Assembly: GCF_002735705.1 (NCBI RefSeq)
Contig: NZ_PDZL01000010.1
Coordinates: forward strand, 1-64,000
Source: Janthinobacterium sp. BJB426
Lineage (GTDB): Bacteria; Pseudomonadota; Gammaproteobacteria; Burkholderiales; Burkholderiaceae_D
Length of the DNA stretch: 64,000 bases
Direction: 5' to 3'
Program-made: the position numbers and the translations under genes
Notes under the pieces: generated by a model
Seen by the model: only the letters and a program-made list of their open reading frames with translations
Databases searched by the model: none
Told to the model about the DNA's origin: nothing
Shown: positions 43,229 through 51,446 of the stretch, in pieces
How positions within the stretch are numbered: the first letter of the stretch is position 1
How the letters are laid out: each line of letters starts with the position of its first letter

Positions 43229-46200
43229 ATGTCTTCAGCCAGCAATAAGTCTTCCCCTCCTTCCAACGTTGCAAATGTGCCCGCCAGCGGGGATGTTTCC
43301 GCGCCTGCAGGCACGCCTGCGCAGGGCCGCCAGCGCCCGCCCGTGAGCCAGCAAAGGCCGCAGGCGCCGCGCGCGGAGCAGCCGAAAGTACAACAGCGGC
43401 AGCAACAGCAGCAGCGATCGGCAGAGGGCAAGCCCCAGGCCGCGCGCCCGCCGCGCGAGGGGCAGGAAAGCCGCGAGAGCCGTGACGCAGCCCGCGCCGC
43501 GCGCGAGGCGGAAAAGGCCTTCCGCAATCCGCTGCCGCCGATTACGTATCCGGAAGACTTGCCCGTCTCGGGCCGGCGCGCGGAAATCGCCAAGGCCCTG
43601 ATGGAAAACCAGGTCATCATCGTCTCGGGCGAGACGGGTTCCGGCAAGACGACGCAGTTGCCGAAGATTTGCCTGGAACTGGGACGGGGCCAGAAGGGCA
43701 TGATCGGCCACACGCAGCCGCGGCGTATCGCCGCCTCGTCGACGGCCAAGCGCATCGCGCAGGAGCTCGGTACGCCGCTGGGCGAAACGGTGGGCTTCAA
43801 GGTGCGCTTTACCGATACCCTGAGCCGTGGCGCGTCCGTCAAGCTGATGACGGACGGTATCTTGCTGGCCGAGACGCAGACCGACCCGTTGTTGAAAAAC
43901 TACGACACCATCATCATCGATGAAGCGCACGAACGCAGCCTGAACATCGATTTCCTGCTTGGCTACCTGAAACAGCTGCTGCCGCGCCGGCCTGACCTGA
44001 AAATCATCATCACCTCGGCCACCATCGATGCGGAACGCTTCTCGCGCCATTTCGGCACACCGGAAAAACCGGCGCCCGTGATCGAAGTGTCGGGCCGCCT
44101 GTACCAGGTGGAAGTGCGCTACCGTCCCGTCGAGCGCGAGCAGGTGGCCATGCCTGGTTCGGGCGCGAACGCCGACAAGCCGGGCCAGCGCACGGCCGCA
44201 GCGCGCGAAAAGCGCGACTTGATGGATGCCGTCGTCGATGGCGTGGAAGAACTGTGCCGCATCGGTTCGGGCGATGTGCTGGTGTTCTTGCCGGGCGAGC
44301 GCGAAATCCGCGACTGCGCCGAAGCGCTGCGCAAGCACCATCCGCCGCACGTGGAAATCCTGCCCCTGTTCGCCCGTTTGTCGGCCGAGGAACAGGAGCG
44401 CGTCTTCAAGACCAGCAATGCGCGCCGCATCGTGCTGGCCACCAACGTGGCGGAAACCTCGCTGACCGTGCCCGGCATCCGCTACGTGGTCGACGCGGGT
44501 CTGGCGCGGGTGAAACGCTACAGCTATCGCAACAAGGTCGAGCAACTGCAGGTCGAGCCGATCGCCCAGTCGGCCGCCAACCAGCGCGCCGGCCGTTGCG
44601 GCCGCGTGGCCGATGGCGTGTGCATCCGCCTGTACGAAGAGCAGGATTATTTGCTGCGGCCGAAGTTTACCGAACCGGAAATCCTGCGCTCCTCGCTGGC
44701 GGCCGTCATCCTGCGCATGAAATCCCTGCACCTGACGGACGTGGAAACCTTCCCCTTCATCGAGCCGCCGCTGGCGCGCGCGGTGGCCGACGGTTATCAA
44801 TTGCTGCAGGAACTCGGTGCCGTCGATGAGGTCAACAAACTCACGCCGCTGGGCAACAAGCTGGCCAAGCTGCCGTTGGACCCGCGCGTGGGCCGCATGA
44901 TCCTGGCCGCGCTCGATAACGCGTGTCTGACGGAAGTGCTGATCGTTGCTTCCGCGTTGTCCGTGCAGGATCCGCGCGACCGCCCGATGGAACACCAGCA
45001 GGCGGCTGACGAGGCGCACAAGAAGTTTGCCGATGAAAAATCGGAATTCCTCAGCTATCTGAAAATCTGGCGCTGGTTCGAATCGGCCATCGAGCACAAG
45101 AAAACCAACCGCCAGCTGCAGGATAATTGCCGCACGAATTTCCTGTCGCAGATGCGCTTGCGCGAATGGCGCGACGTGCATTCGCAGTTGCTGACCATCG
45201 TCAAGGAACAGGGCTGGCGCCTGAACGAAGCGCCGGCCACCTATGATAATCTGCACATGGCTTTGCTGACCGGTTTGCTGGGCAATATCGGCTTCAAGGG
45301 CGAGGACGAGCCGGGCGCCGGGTATCTGGGCGCGCGCGGCATCAAGTTCCACATCTGGCCCGGTTCCTCGCTGCTGAAAAAGCCGGGCAAGTGGATCATG
45401 GCGGCCGAACTGGTCGACACGACGCGCCTGTACGCGCGCTGCGTGGCGCAGATCCAGCCCGAGTGGCTGGAAAAGGTCGGCGAGCATTTGCTGAAGAAAT
45501 CGTGGGGCGAACCGCGCTGGGAAAAACGCTCGGCGCAGGTGACGGCGTCCGAGCGGGCGACCTTGTATGGGCTGGTGGTGTACAGCCAGCGCCGCATCAA
45601 CTACGGCAATTTCAACTTGCCGGAAGCGCGTGAAATCTTCATCCGCGACGCTCTCGTCGGCGGCGATTTCGACACGCGCGCACCGTTCTTTGCGCACAAC
45701 CATAAATTGATCAAGGACATCGAAAACCTCGAACACAAGTCACGCCGCCTGGACGTGCTGGTCGACGATGAACTGATCGCCGCTTTCTACGATAAATTGC
45801 TGCCGGCGGACGTGTGCAATGGCGCCGGTTTCGAGAAATGGCATAAAGAGGCCATACGCGAAAACCCGAAGCTGCTGTATCTGAACCGCGAAGAGCTGAT
45901 GCGCCACGAGGCGGCCGGCGTGACAACGGACCTGTTCCCGAAAACCATGTCCGTGACGGGCCTGGAAATGGGCCTCACGTACCACTTCGAGCCGGGCAGC
46001 GTGCGCGATGGCGTGACCTTGAGCGTGCCCCTGTATGCGCTGAACCAGTTGCCGCGCGAGCGCTGCGAATGGCTGGTGCCGGGCATGCTGAAAGAAAAAG
46101 TGCATCTGCTATTAAAATCGTTGCCGCAAAAGCTGCGCCGCCACTGCGTGCCGCTGCCCGATTACGCAGCGAAATTTTGCGAGCGCATGCATGAGGCGGG

Positions 46201-47461
46201 CGTGTTTGGCCGCGGCGATCTGATCGACGCCATCATCCTCGATATCCGCACGCAGATCACGATCAATGTGCTGACGACGGATTTCAAGCCGGAAACCCTG
46301 CCTGCCCATCACTTCATGAATTTCAAGGTGATCGATGAGCACGGCCGTCAGCTGGACATGGGCCGCAACCTGGCCACCCTGCAAGCGGAATTCGGCGGCC
46401 AGGCGCGCCAGAGCTTCCAGAAACTGGCCGAAGTGTCGGGCGTGTCCGGTACGGGCACGCCCGGTGCCAAGGTGGCGGGCGCGCAAGTGGCGTCGCGGCT
46501 GCAGGCGCAAGCGCAGGGCGCCGCCGCCAATGCGGCGGCAGGCAAGGGCGGTGCGCCAGCCAAGGGCACAGCCGCTGCCGCGCCGGCATCGCCGAATGCC
46601 ACCGTCTCGCAACACATGGGCTTGACGGCCTGGACCTTCGGCGAATTGCCGGAATTGCTCGAAATCGTGCAAGGCAAGCTGACCCTGATCGGCTTCCCCG
46701 CCCTGGTCGACAAGGGCACGCATTGCGACCTGGAAGTATTTGACGATCCGACCGTGGCCGCCCGCACGCACAAGATCGGTTTGCGCCGTTTGTTCGCGCT
46801 GCAAATGAAGGAGCAGATCAAATACGTCGAGAAAAGCATTCCCGGCCTGCAGCAGATGGGCATGCAATTCATGGCCCTCGGTTCGCAGGAAGAGCTGCGC
46901 GAGCAAATCATCAACAAGGCGCTCGACATCGCCTGCCTGCAAGATCCGCTGCCGCTGGACGCCGCCTCGTTTGCCAAGCGCCAGACGGAGGGCAAGTCGC
47001 GGTTGGTTCTGTTGGTGAACGAAATTGCCCGCCTGCTGTCGCAAGTGCTGACGGAATTCCACGGCTTGCCGAAGCGGCTACAAAATATTCCCGCAGCGGC
47101 GGCCACCGATATCCAGGCGCAGCTGCAGGGCCTCGTGCATAAACGTTTCCTGACGGAAAACGAGTACACGCAGCTGGCGCATTTCCCCCGCTATTTGAAG
47201 GCGATCAATGTGCGCCTGGAAAAACTGCGGGCCGACCCCGCGCGCGATATCAAGCTGATGGCCGAATGGCAATCGGCCGCCGCGCCGTATCTGCGCCAGA
47301 CCAAGGACCGCCAGGCCGGCAAGAACACGGATCCGAAACTGGTCGACTTCCGCTGGATGCTGGAAGAGCTGCGCGTGTCGCTGTTTGCGCAGGAATTACG
47401 GACGCCGATGCCGGTGTCTGCCAAGCGCCTGCAGAAAGTATGGGAGTCGATGCAGCGGTGA
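43229..47461 (+). CDS. hrpA: ATP-dependent RNA helicase HrpA (DEAH box)
   Basis: This 1410-residue helicase is close to the size of other proteobacterial HrpA proteins. The first ~100 residues are low-complexity Pro/Gln/Arg. Helicase motifs follow: GETGSGKTTQLPK (about residue 135), DEAHERS (about 230), TSATIDAERFS, and the motif VI block QSAANQRAGRCGRVADG. HA2, OB and the long HrpA C-terminal domain complete it, with an Ala/Gly-rich insertion near 1090-1130. HrpA acts on mRNA and stalled ribosomes. It is divergent from argA with a 56-bp shared promoter gap. Confidence 0.95.
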   Translation: MSSASNKSSPPSNVANVPASGDVSAPAGTPAQGRQRPPVSQQRPQAPRAEQPKVQQRQQQQQRSAEGKPQAARPPREGQESRESRDAARAAREAEKAFRNPLPPITYPEDLPVSGRRAEIAKALMENQVIIVSGETGSGKTTQLPKICLELGRGQKGMIGHTQPRRIAASSTAKRIAQELGTPLGETVGFKVRFTDTLSRGASVKLMTDGILLAETQTDPLLKNYDTIIIDEAHERSLNIDFLLGYLKQLLPRRPDLKIIITSATIDAERFSRHFGTPEKPAPVIEVSGRLYQVEVRYRPVEREQVAMPGSGANADKPGQRTAAAREKRDLMDAVVDGVEELCRIGSGDVLVFLPGEREIRDCAEALRKHHPPHVEILPLFARLSAEEQERVFKTSNARRIVLATNVAETSLTVPGIRYVVDAGLARVKRYSYRNKVEQLQVEPIAQSAANQRAGRCGRVADGVCIRLYEEQDYLLRPKFTEPEILRSSLAAVILRMKSLHLTDVETFPFIEPPLARAVADGYQLLQELGAVDEVNKLTPLGNKLAKLPLDPRVGRMILAALDNACLTEVLIVASALSVQDPRDRPMEHQQAADEAHKKFADEKSEFLSYLKIWRWFESAIEHKKTNRQLQDNCRTNFLSQMRLREWRDVHSQLLTIVKEQGWRLNEAPATYDNLHMALLTGLLGNIGFKGEDEPGAGYLGARGIKFHIWPGSSLLKKPGKWIMAAELVDTTRLYARCVAQIQPEWLEKVGEHLLKKSWGEPRWEKRSAQVTASERATLYGLVVYSQRRINYGNFNLPEAREIFIRDALVGGDFDTRAPFFAHNHKLIKDIENLEHKSRRLDVLVDDELIAAFYDKLLPADVCNGAGFEKWHKEAIRENPKLLYLNREELMRHEAAGVTTDLFPKTMSVTGLEMGLTYHFEPGSVRDGVTLSVPLYALNQLPRERCEWLVPGMLKEKVHLLLKSLPQKLRRHCVPLPDYAAKFCERMHEAGVFGRGDLIDAIILDIRTQITINVLTTDFKPETLPAHHFMNFKVIDEHGRQLDMGRNLATLQAEFGGQARQSFQKLAEVSGVSGTGTPGAKVAGAQVASRLQAQAQGAAANAAAGKGGAPAKGTAAAAPASPNATVSQHMGLTAWTFGELPELLEIVQGKLTLIGFPALVDKGTHCDLEVFDDPTVAARTHKIGLRRLFALQMKEQIKYVEKSIPGLQQMGMQFMALGSQEELREQIINKALDIACLQDPLPLDAASFAKRQTEGKSRLVLLVNEIARLLSQVLTEFHGLPKRLQNIPAAAATDIQAQLQGLVHKRFLTENEYTQLAHFPRYLKAINVRLEKLRADPARDIKLMAEWQSAAAPYLRQTKDRQAGKNTDPKLVDFRWMLEELRVSLFAQELRTPMPVSAKRLQKVWESMQR

Positions 47462-47462
47462 T

Positions 47463-47582
47463 GGCACCTCTATAAACCTACTGCGCAGCTCACTATCGCG
47501 TCGGCGTTGCTCACCGTACTAGAGTACGGTTGCGCTACTCAACGCGATATTGAACTTGCTCGCTATGGTTTCTAGAGGCGCC
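47463..47582. repeat. Long imperfect inverted repeat (hairpin element) after hrpA
   Basis: About 120 bp fold back on themselves: outer arms near GGCACCTCTATAAACC (47464-47479) and GGTTTCTAGAGGCGCC (47567-47582), then ATCGCG/CGCGAT, GGCGTTG.../CAACGC, and an apex CCGTAC (47514-47519) with GTACGG (47524-47529). No reading frame is evident. It looks like a dispersed REP-type element and may also stop hrpA transcription. Confidence 0.8.
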
Positions 47583-47651
47583 TGACGCTAACGATGGGCA
47601 GCAACATGCTCCGCTAATCCATCCTACCCGACCTACGTTCCACCTGATCTC

Positions 47652-48239
47652 TCAAGTGCGCTTGTTGAGATCATCATCATCGCCGAGCGCTGAGCGCGAG
47701 CCGCCCTGGCTGCTGCCCGTGCCGGCGCGGCTGCCGCTCATGGAGGTGCCGGACAGGCTGCCTTCGCTGCCCGCTTGCAGGCTGGCGCCGCTGCGCAGGT
47801 CGCTGCCGGATGGCATGCGGCTGCCTGCCATGGCGCCGCTGCCGTAGCGCGTGCCGCTGCCATAGAACGCTTCCATCTGCAGGTTCCACGCTTCGCTACC
47901 CATGTCGGGCCAGTTGTTCTTGTCGAAGCCGGGGGCATCCTTCAGCAGGTCCTTGTCGACGTTGAGCAGGAAGCGCTTGTTGACGGTGTCCAGGGTCAGG
48001 CGCTCCCAGGGCACGGCAAACAGCTTGTCGCCCATGCCCAGCATGCCGCCGAAGGACAGCACGGCATAGGCGATCTGGCCGGTGCGCATGTCGAGCATGA
48101 TTTCCTTGATGTCGCCCAGCTCCTCGTCGTTGTGATTGTAGACATCGTCCCCGATCAGGGTATCTGCCCCCATCAGGGCCGGCCCCGGGCCGTCGTGGTT
48201 GCGGTACATGCCCAGGATATCGCGGTCCAGATAGCTCAT
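47652..48239 (-). CDS. PRC-barrel domain protein
   Basis: This 195-residue protein has an N-terminal PRC-barrel (about residues 18-100): ADTLIGDDVYNHNDEELGDIKEIMLDMRTGQIAYAVLSFGG, then GDKLFAVPWERL. The last ~70 residues are Ser/Gly-rich and disordered. Such proteins are common, small, stress-linked and of unclear function. ATG 48239 has a strong GAGGAGAGAACACC site; a longer in-frame start at 48302 lies within the promoter. Confidence 0.85.
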   Translation of the reverse strand: MSYLDRDILGMYRNHDGPGPALMGADTLIGDDVYNHNDEELGDIKEIMLDMRTGQIAYAVLSFGGMLGMGDKLFAVPWERLTLDTVNKRFLLNVDKDLLKDAPGFDKNNWPDMGSEAWNLQMEAFYGSGTRYGSGAMAGSRMPSGSDLRSGASLQAGSEGSLSGTSMSGSRAGTGSSQGGSRSALGDDDDLNKRT

Positions 48240-48304
48240 GGTGTTCTCTCCTCGTGTGAAGTGCTGATCGAACATCCAGAGTAAGCATACGCCCCAGGTC
48301 ACGC

Positions 48305-48318
48305 TTGATCTGCCTCAA
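48305..48318 (-). promoter_or_regulatory. FNR/Anr-like box upstream of the PRC-barrel gene
   Basis: TTGATCTGCCTCAA (one base off TTGAT-N4-ATCAA) lies 66 bp before the ATG. A possible -10 (TATGCT, minus strand) is at 48284-48289. A similar box lies before the pilus cluster. Confidence 0.4.
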
Positions 48319-48337
48319 TGGTGCTAAGTAACCCCCA

Positions 48338-48472
48338 ATAAATTATTATGATTTCTGACTTCCATAACCGGCGCTCTGCGGCGTTGCCCGCTGCTAGCAG
48401 TGCTCGCACTGCGTCGCAGTGGGCGCCTTGCATAGCATCCGGTTCTGTTCGTTATAAATTCACAATAATTTC
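48338..48472. repeat. Second long imperfect inverted repeat
   Basis: About 135 bp fold back on themselves: outer AT-rich arms (AATTATTATGATTT at 48341-48354 with the complement of AATTCACAATAATTT), AACCGG/CCGGTT, GCCCGCTGC/GCAGTGGGC and an apex CAGTGCTCGCACTG. It carries no gene. The remainder of the 400-bp interval up to the esterase holds only the short leader frame at 48567. Confidence 0.75.
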
Positions 48473-48566
48473 CTGAGGATTACTTAGCGGCACTTTATCG
48501 GTGTGCAACCGTACGGTGTGGTCAGCCAATTGCGGTACTCTATGCGTTCTACGGAGGAGGCCGCAC

Positions 48567-48644
48567 ATGCTGACGATGCAACGATGCAGAGGGATGAACT
48601 TGCGGTACGCCCCACTACGACACGCGCGTCGCTTGTCATGGTAA
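48567..48644 (+). CDS. Possible 25-codon leader frame before the esterase gene
   Basis: A short frame starts at ATG 48567, 6 nt after a very strong GGAGGAGG site, and ends in TAA at 48642-48644, overlapping the esterase ATG at 48638. The peptide is Arg-rich and unrecognised. It may couple translation into the esterase gene, which lacks a ribosome site of its own, or be a chance frame. Confidence 0.35.
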   Translation: MLTMQRCRGMNLRYAPLRHARRLSW

Positions 48645-49843
48645 AGCCCGCCACCAAGTGGCTGCGTGGGCTTTTGCGCGCCGGCAAGGCGCAGCAGCGC
48701 ACTGCCACCAAGCTGGCGAAGGTGCTGTTTGGCCCCGTGCCGGCCAAGCCCAAGGCTAAATCCAAACCCCGTGGCAAGACCGTGGTCAAGGCCGTGGTCA
48801 AGACCAGGCCGCCGCCGCGCGCCAGGCCTGCCAGCGGCGCCGTGCCCGCCCTGGCACCCTTTGCCACGCCCCTGTCGCCACCGCGCGTGCGCAAGCGAAC
48901 GGCGCCCCCGCCGGGCAAGTGGCTGGCCGCCCACTATGCACCGTTGCCTGAACTGGGTCAGTTGCCGGGCCGGCGCCTGCCATATTTCCTGTACTTGCCC
49001 GAGAAGGCGCCAAGCGCCGCCATGCGCAGCCGGGGCCGGCCGCTGTTGGTGATGCTGCATGGCTGCGAACAGAGTGCCACGCAGTTTGCCGAAGGTACGC
49101 GCATGAACCGCCTGGCCGAACGCAAGGGCTATGCCGTGCTGTATCCGCAGCAATCGCTGCGTTCGCATGCGCGCCGTTGCTGGAAGTGGTACGACAAGCT
49201 GACGCAGGAGGGGGGCGGCGACGTGCGCCTGATCGTCGGCGCCATCGAGCAGGTGGCGGCCCGCTATGCGATCGACCGCACGCGCATCTATATCTGCGGC
49301 ATTTCCGCCGGCGCCGGCATGGCGCATATCGTGGCCCTGAACCATCCCCATCTGTTTGCCGCGCTGGGCCTGCATTCCGGGCCCGTGTTTGGCGCCGGGC
49401 ATAACCTGATCGGCGCGCTGGGCGTGATGCAGCATGGCGCCAGCGCCCGTGCCGACGCGGCCATCGATGAACTGCTGGCGCGCCAGCCCGCGTTTCCCCG
49501 CCTGCCCACCATCCTGCTGCAAGGGCTGGCCGACAAGGTGGTGCGTCCCATTAACCAGACGCAGCTGGTGCGCCAGAGCGTGCGCGTCAACCGCTTGCCG
49601 GTTGATACCGTGGTGACGGCGCAGCGTTTGCCTGGCGGCGCGGCGGGCGGACGCAATCCGGCCCATGCGTATGGGCTGCACGATTATCAGGTGGGCAAGG
49701 ATGTGCTGCTGCGCGTGGCGCAGGTCGAGCACCTCGAGCACGCGTGGAGCGGCGGCGACGCCAGTCTGCCATTCAACGACAAGGCCAAGCCCGACGCCAG
49801 CAAGATGCTGCTCGATTTCTTCGCCAGCCACCGCCGCCGGTAA
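48638..49843 (+). CDS. PHB depolymerase family esterase
   Basis: This 401-residue alpha/beta hydrolase of the LpqC/PHB-depolymerase group contains LLVMLHGCEQSATQFAEGTRMN, AVLYPQQSLRSHARRCWKWYD, nucleophile elbow ICGISAGAGMAH, and the acid/His region near LEHAWSGGD. A Lys/Ala/Pro-rich N-terminal extension (to about residue 85) precedes the domain, with no clear signal peptide. It may hydrolyse medium-chain polyesters or other esters. ATG 48638 (MVKPATKW) is used; in-frame starts at 48503 and 48542 would lengthen the protein and also lack ribosome sites. Confidence 0.8.
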   Translation: MVKPATKWLRGLLRAGKAQQRTATKLAKVLFGPVPAKPKAKSKPRGKTVVKAVVKTRPPPRARPASGAVPALAPFATPLSPPRVRKRTAPPPGKWLAAHYAPLPELGQLPGRRLPYFLYLPEKAPSAAMRSRGRPLLVMLHGCEQSATQFAEGTRMNRLAERKGYAVLYPQQSLRSHARRCWKWYDKLTQEGGGDVRLIVGAIEQVAARYAIDRTRIYICGISAGAGMAHIVALNHPHLFAALGLHSGPVFGAGHNLIGALGVMQHGASARADAAIDELLARQPAFPRLPTILLQGLADKVVRPINQTQLVRQSVRVNRLPVDTVVTAQRLPGGAAGGRNPAHAYGLHDYQVGKDVLLRVAQVEHLEHAWSGGDASLPFNDKAKPDASKMLLDFFASHRRR

Positions 49844-50148
49844 GCCAGCGTGCTGCGCGCCGCAACGGTGCGCAGGTACTGGTACGCATCGTTTTCCTTT
49901 CTCCCGTACGGCTGCTGCCGCGCGCCGGCACGCTGGCCGTGCCCTTTCCAGCGCAGATTCCAAATGCCGCAGCACCATGAATTTTATAAAGTGGTATTGT
50001 TCCGGTATTTAAAAATAACAAAATAAGGCGCTAAAAATACTAATTGGTATACAATTGGTACACGTTTTCAGTGTGATCCGTGTCCGCCGTCCCATGCCCC
50101 GACGGCTGGCATGCACTGACGGCAGCCACCCACGTTACGGAACGCGCC
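49844..50148 (+). promoter_or_regulatory. AT-rich promoter region of the MFS gene with a possible operator
   Basis: The 305-bp interval contains no gene. Its half nearer the MFS gene turns AT-rich (49977-50070). A direct repeat AATTGGTA occurs at 50042-50049 and 50053-50060, one helical turn apart and overlapping GTATAC, similar in look to GntR-type operators. No regulator gene lies beside it. Confidence 0.4.
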
Positions 50149-51363
50149 ATGTCCATCAAGTCCAAGCAGTTGCTGTGGTTTTTTGCGTTTTTTCTCGTTT
50201 TTGAACTGAATATTTATTTGTCGAACGACATGATCATGCCGGCCATGCTGGGCATCGTCGGCGAGTTCCAGGCAGAGGAAAAATTCGTCCCCTTGTCCCT
50301 GAGCCTGTATCTGCTGGGCGGCAGCTCGCTGCAGATTTTCCTGGGGCCGCTGGCCGACACCATCGGCAAGCGCAAGCTGGTGTTGACTGGCAATACCTTG
50401 TTCCTGCTGGCCACCTTGGCCGTGCCATTTTCCGCCTCGATCGAGCAATTTCTCGCCGCGCGTTTCATCCAGGGCATGGGCTGCTGTTTCATCTTCGTCG
50501 GCTATGCCATGATCCATGAACTGTTCGACGACATGGCGGCCGTCAAGCTCAGCAGCATCTTGTCGAGCACCACCATCCTCGCGCCCCTGGCCGGCCCCAT
50601 CCTCGGCAGCGCCATCATCAGCCGGCTGGACTGGCGCTACGTCTTTTTCCTCTCGGGCCTGCTGGCGCTGCTGTCCCTGCTGGGCCTGTTCAAGACCATG
50701 CCGCGCGCGGCGCCCAAGGTCACGCGCCTGGACCTGGCCGCCATCGTGCGCAGCTATGTCGCCATTTTCAGCAACGGGCGCTTCATGTTCGGCATGTTCA
50801 CGGCCGGGCTGGCCACCGTGCCCCTGACGGCCTGGATCGGCTTTTCGCCCCTCTTCGTGCTGCAGGAAATGGGCGCGTCCTACGCCACGTATATCGCCCT
50901 GCAATGCGTGATTTTGTCCGGTTTCGTTCTCAGCAGCATCGCCATCCAGCGTTTGCGCCAGGATTTCCCGCTCGTGTCCCTGCTGCGCCTGGGCGGGCTG
51001 ATCGCGGCCGCCGGCATGCTGGGCGCCGGCGCGGGTCGCCATCACGTCGACGTGTTTGCCGCCTGCATGTTTGTCTATTCCATCGGCTTCGGCCTGTTCA
51101 ACGGCGCCCTGATCCGCAGCGCGATTACGGCCAGCAAGGAATCGATGACACTCACGACGGCCGCCATGAGCTTGCTTTACTGCATTTATCTGTCCGCCTG
51201 GCTGCAGCTGTACAACGTGCTGTGCCAGCGCTTCGGCTATGCGCTGGAAACGTATGCGCTGCTCAATATCCCCGTCATCGTGGTCATCGCCGCCTGCCTG
51301 CTGCTGTTTGCGCGGGGTATGGCGGGGCGCCGGGAAAGCGAGGTGCTGCTGGCCCGGCACTGA
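50149..51363 (+). CDS. MFS drug-resistance-type exporter (DHA1, MdfA-like)
   Basis: This 404-residue protein has 12 membrane helices. Features include the acidic helix-one motif LNIYLSNDMIMPAM, the loop-2-3 motif GPLADTIGKRKLVL, and the helix-five antiporter motif LAPLAGPILGSAI. Such proteins export drugs or small metabolites using the proton gradient. ATG 50149 gives MSIKSKQ and the normal length. It is followed 83 bp later by an unusual glycosyltransferase-acetyltransferase gene in the same direction, so it may export that enzyme's product. Confidence 0.88.
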   Translation: MSIKSKQLLWFFAFFLVFELNIYLSNDMIMPAMLGIVGEFQAEEKFVPLSLSLYLLGGSSLQIFLGPLADTIGKRKLVLTGNTLFLLATLAVPFSASIEQFLAARFIQGMGCCFIFVGYAMIHELFDDMAAVKLSSILSSTTILAPLAGPILGSAIISRLDWRYVFFLSGLLALLSLLGLFKTMPRAAPKVTRLDLAAIVRSYVAIFSNGRFMFGMFTAGLATVPLTAWIGFSPLFVLQEMGASYATYIALQCVILSGFVLSSIAIQRLRQDFPLVSLLRLGGLIAAAGMLGAGAGRHHVDVFAACMFVYSIGFGLFNGALIRSAITASKESMTLTTAAMSLLYCIYLSAWLQLYNVLCQRFGYALETYALLNIPVIVVIAACLLLFARGMAGRRESEVLLARH

Positions 51364-51446
51364 TGGCGCAGCGATGCGCATGTTGTCGACCTTGTTTTAC
51401 CTCCTGCGAAGTTCATTGACACTCTCCTGCGGAAAATGGTGCGCCC

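Noticed and set aside
43235-45736. 833-residue minus-strand frame opposite hrpA
   Set aside because: It is a shadow of hrpA; the real DEAH-box motifs are on the plus strand.
47514-47529. CRISPR-like repeat at the palindromic apex
   Set aside because: It is a single inverted repeat with no spaced direct repeats and no cas genes nearby.
48452-49978. 508-residue open frame on the minus strand
   Set aside because: It is the antisense shadow of the PHB-depolymerase-family esterase, with His/Gln/Arg-rich composition and no family features.
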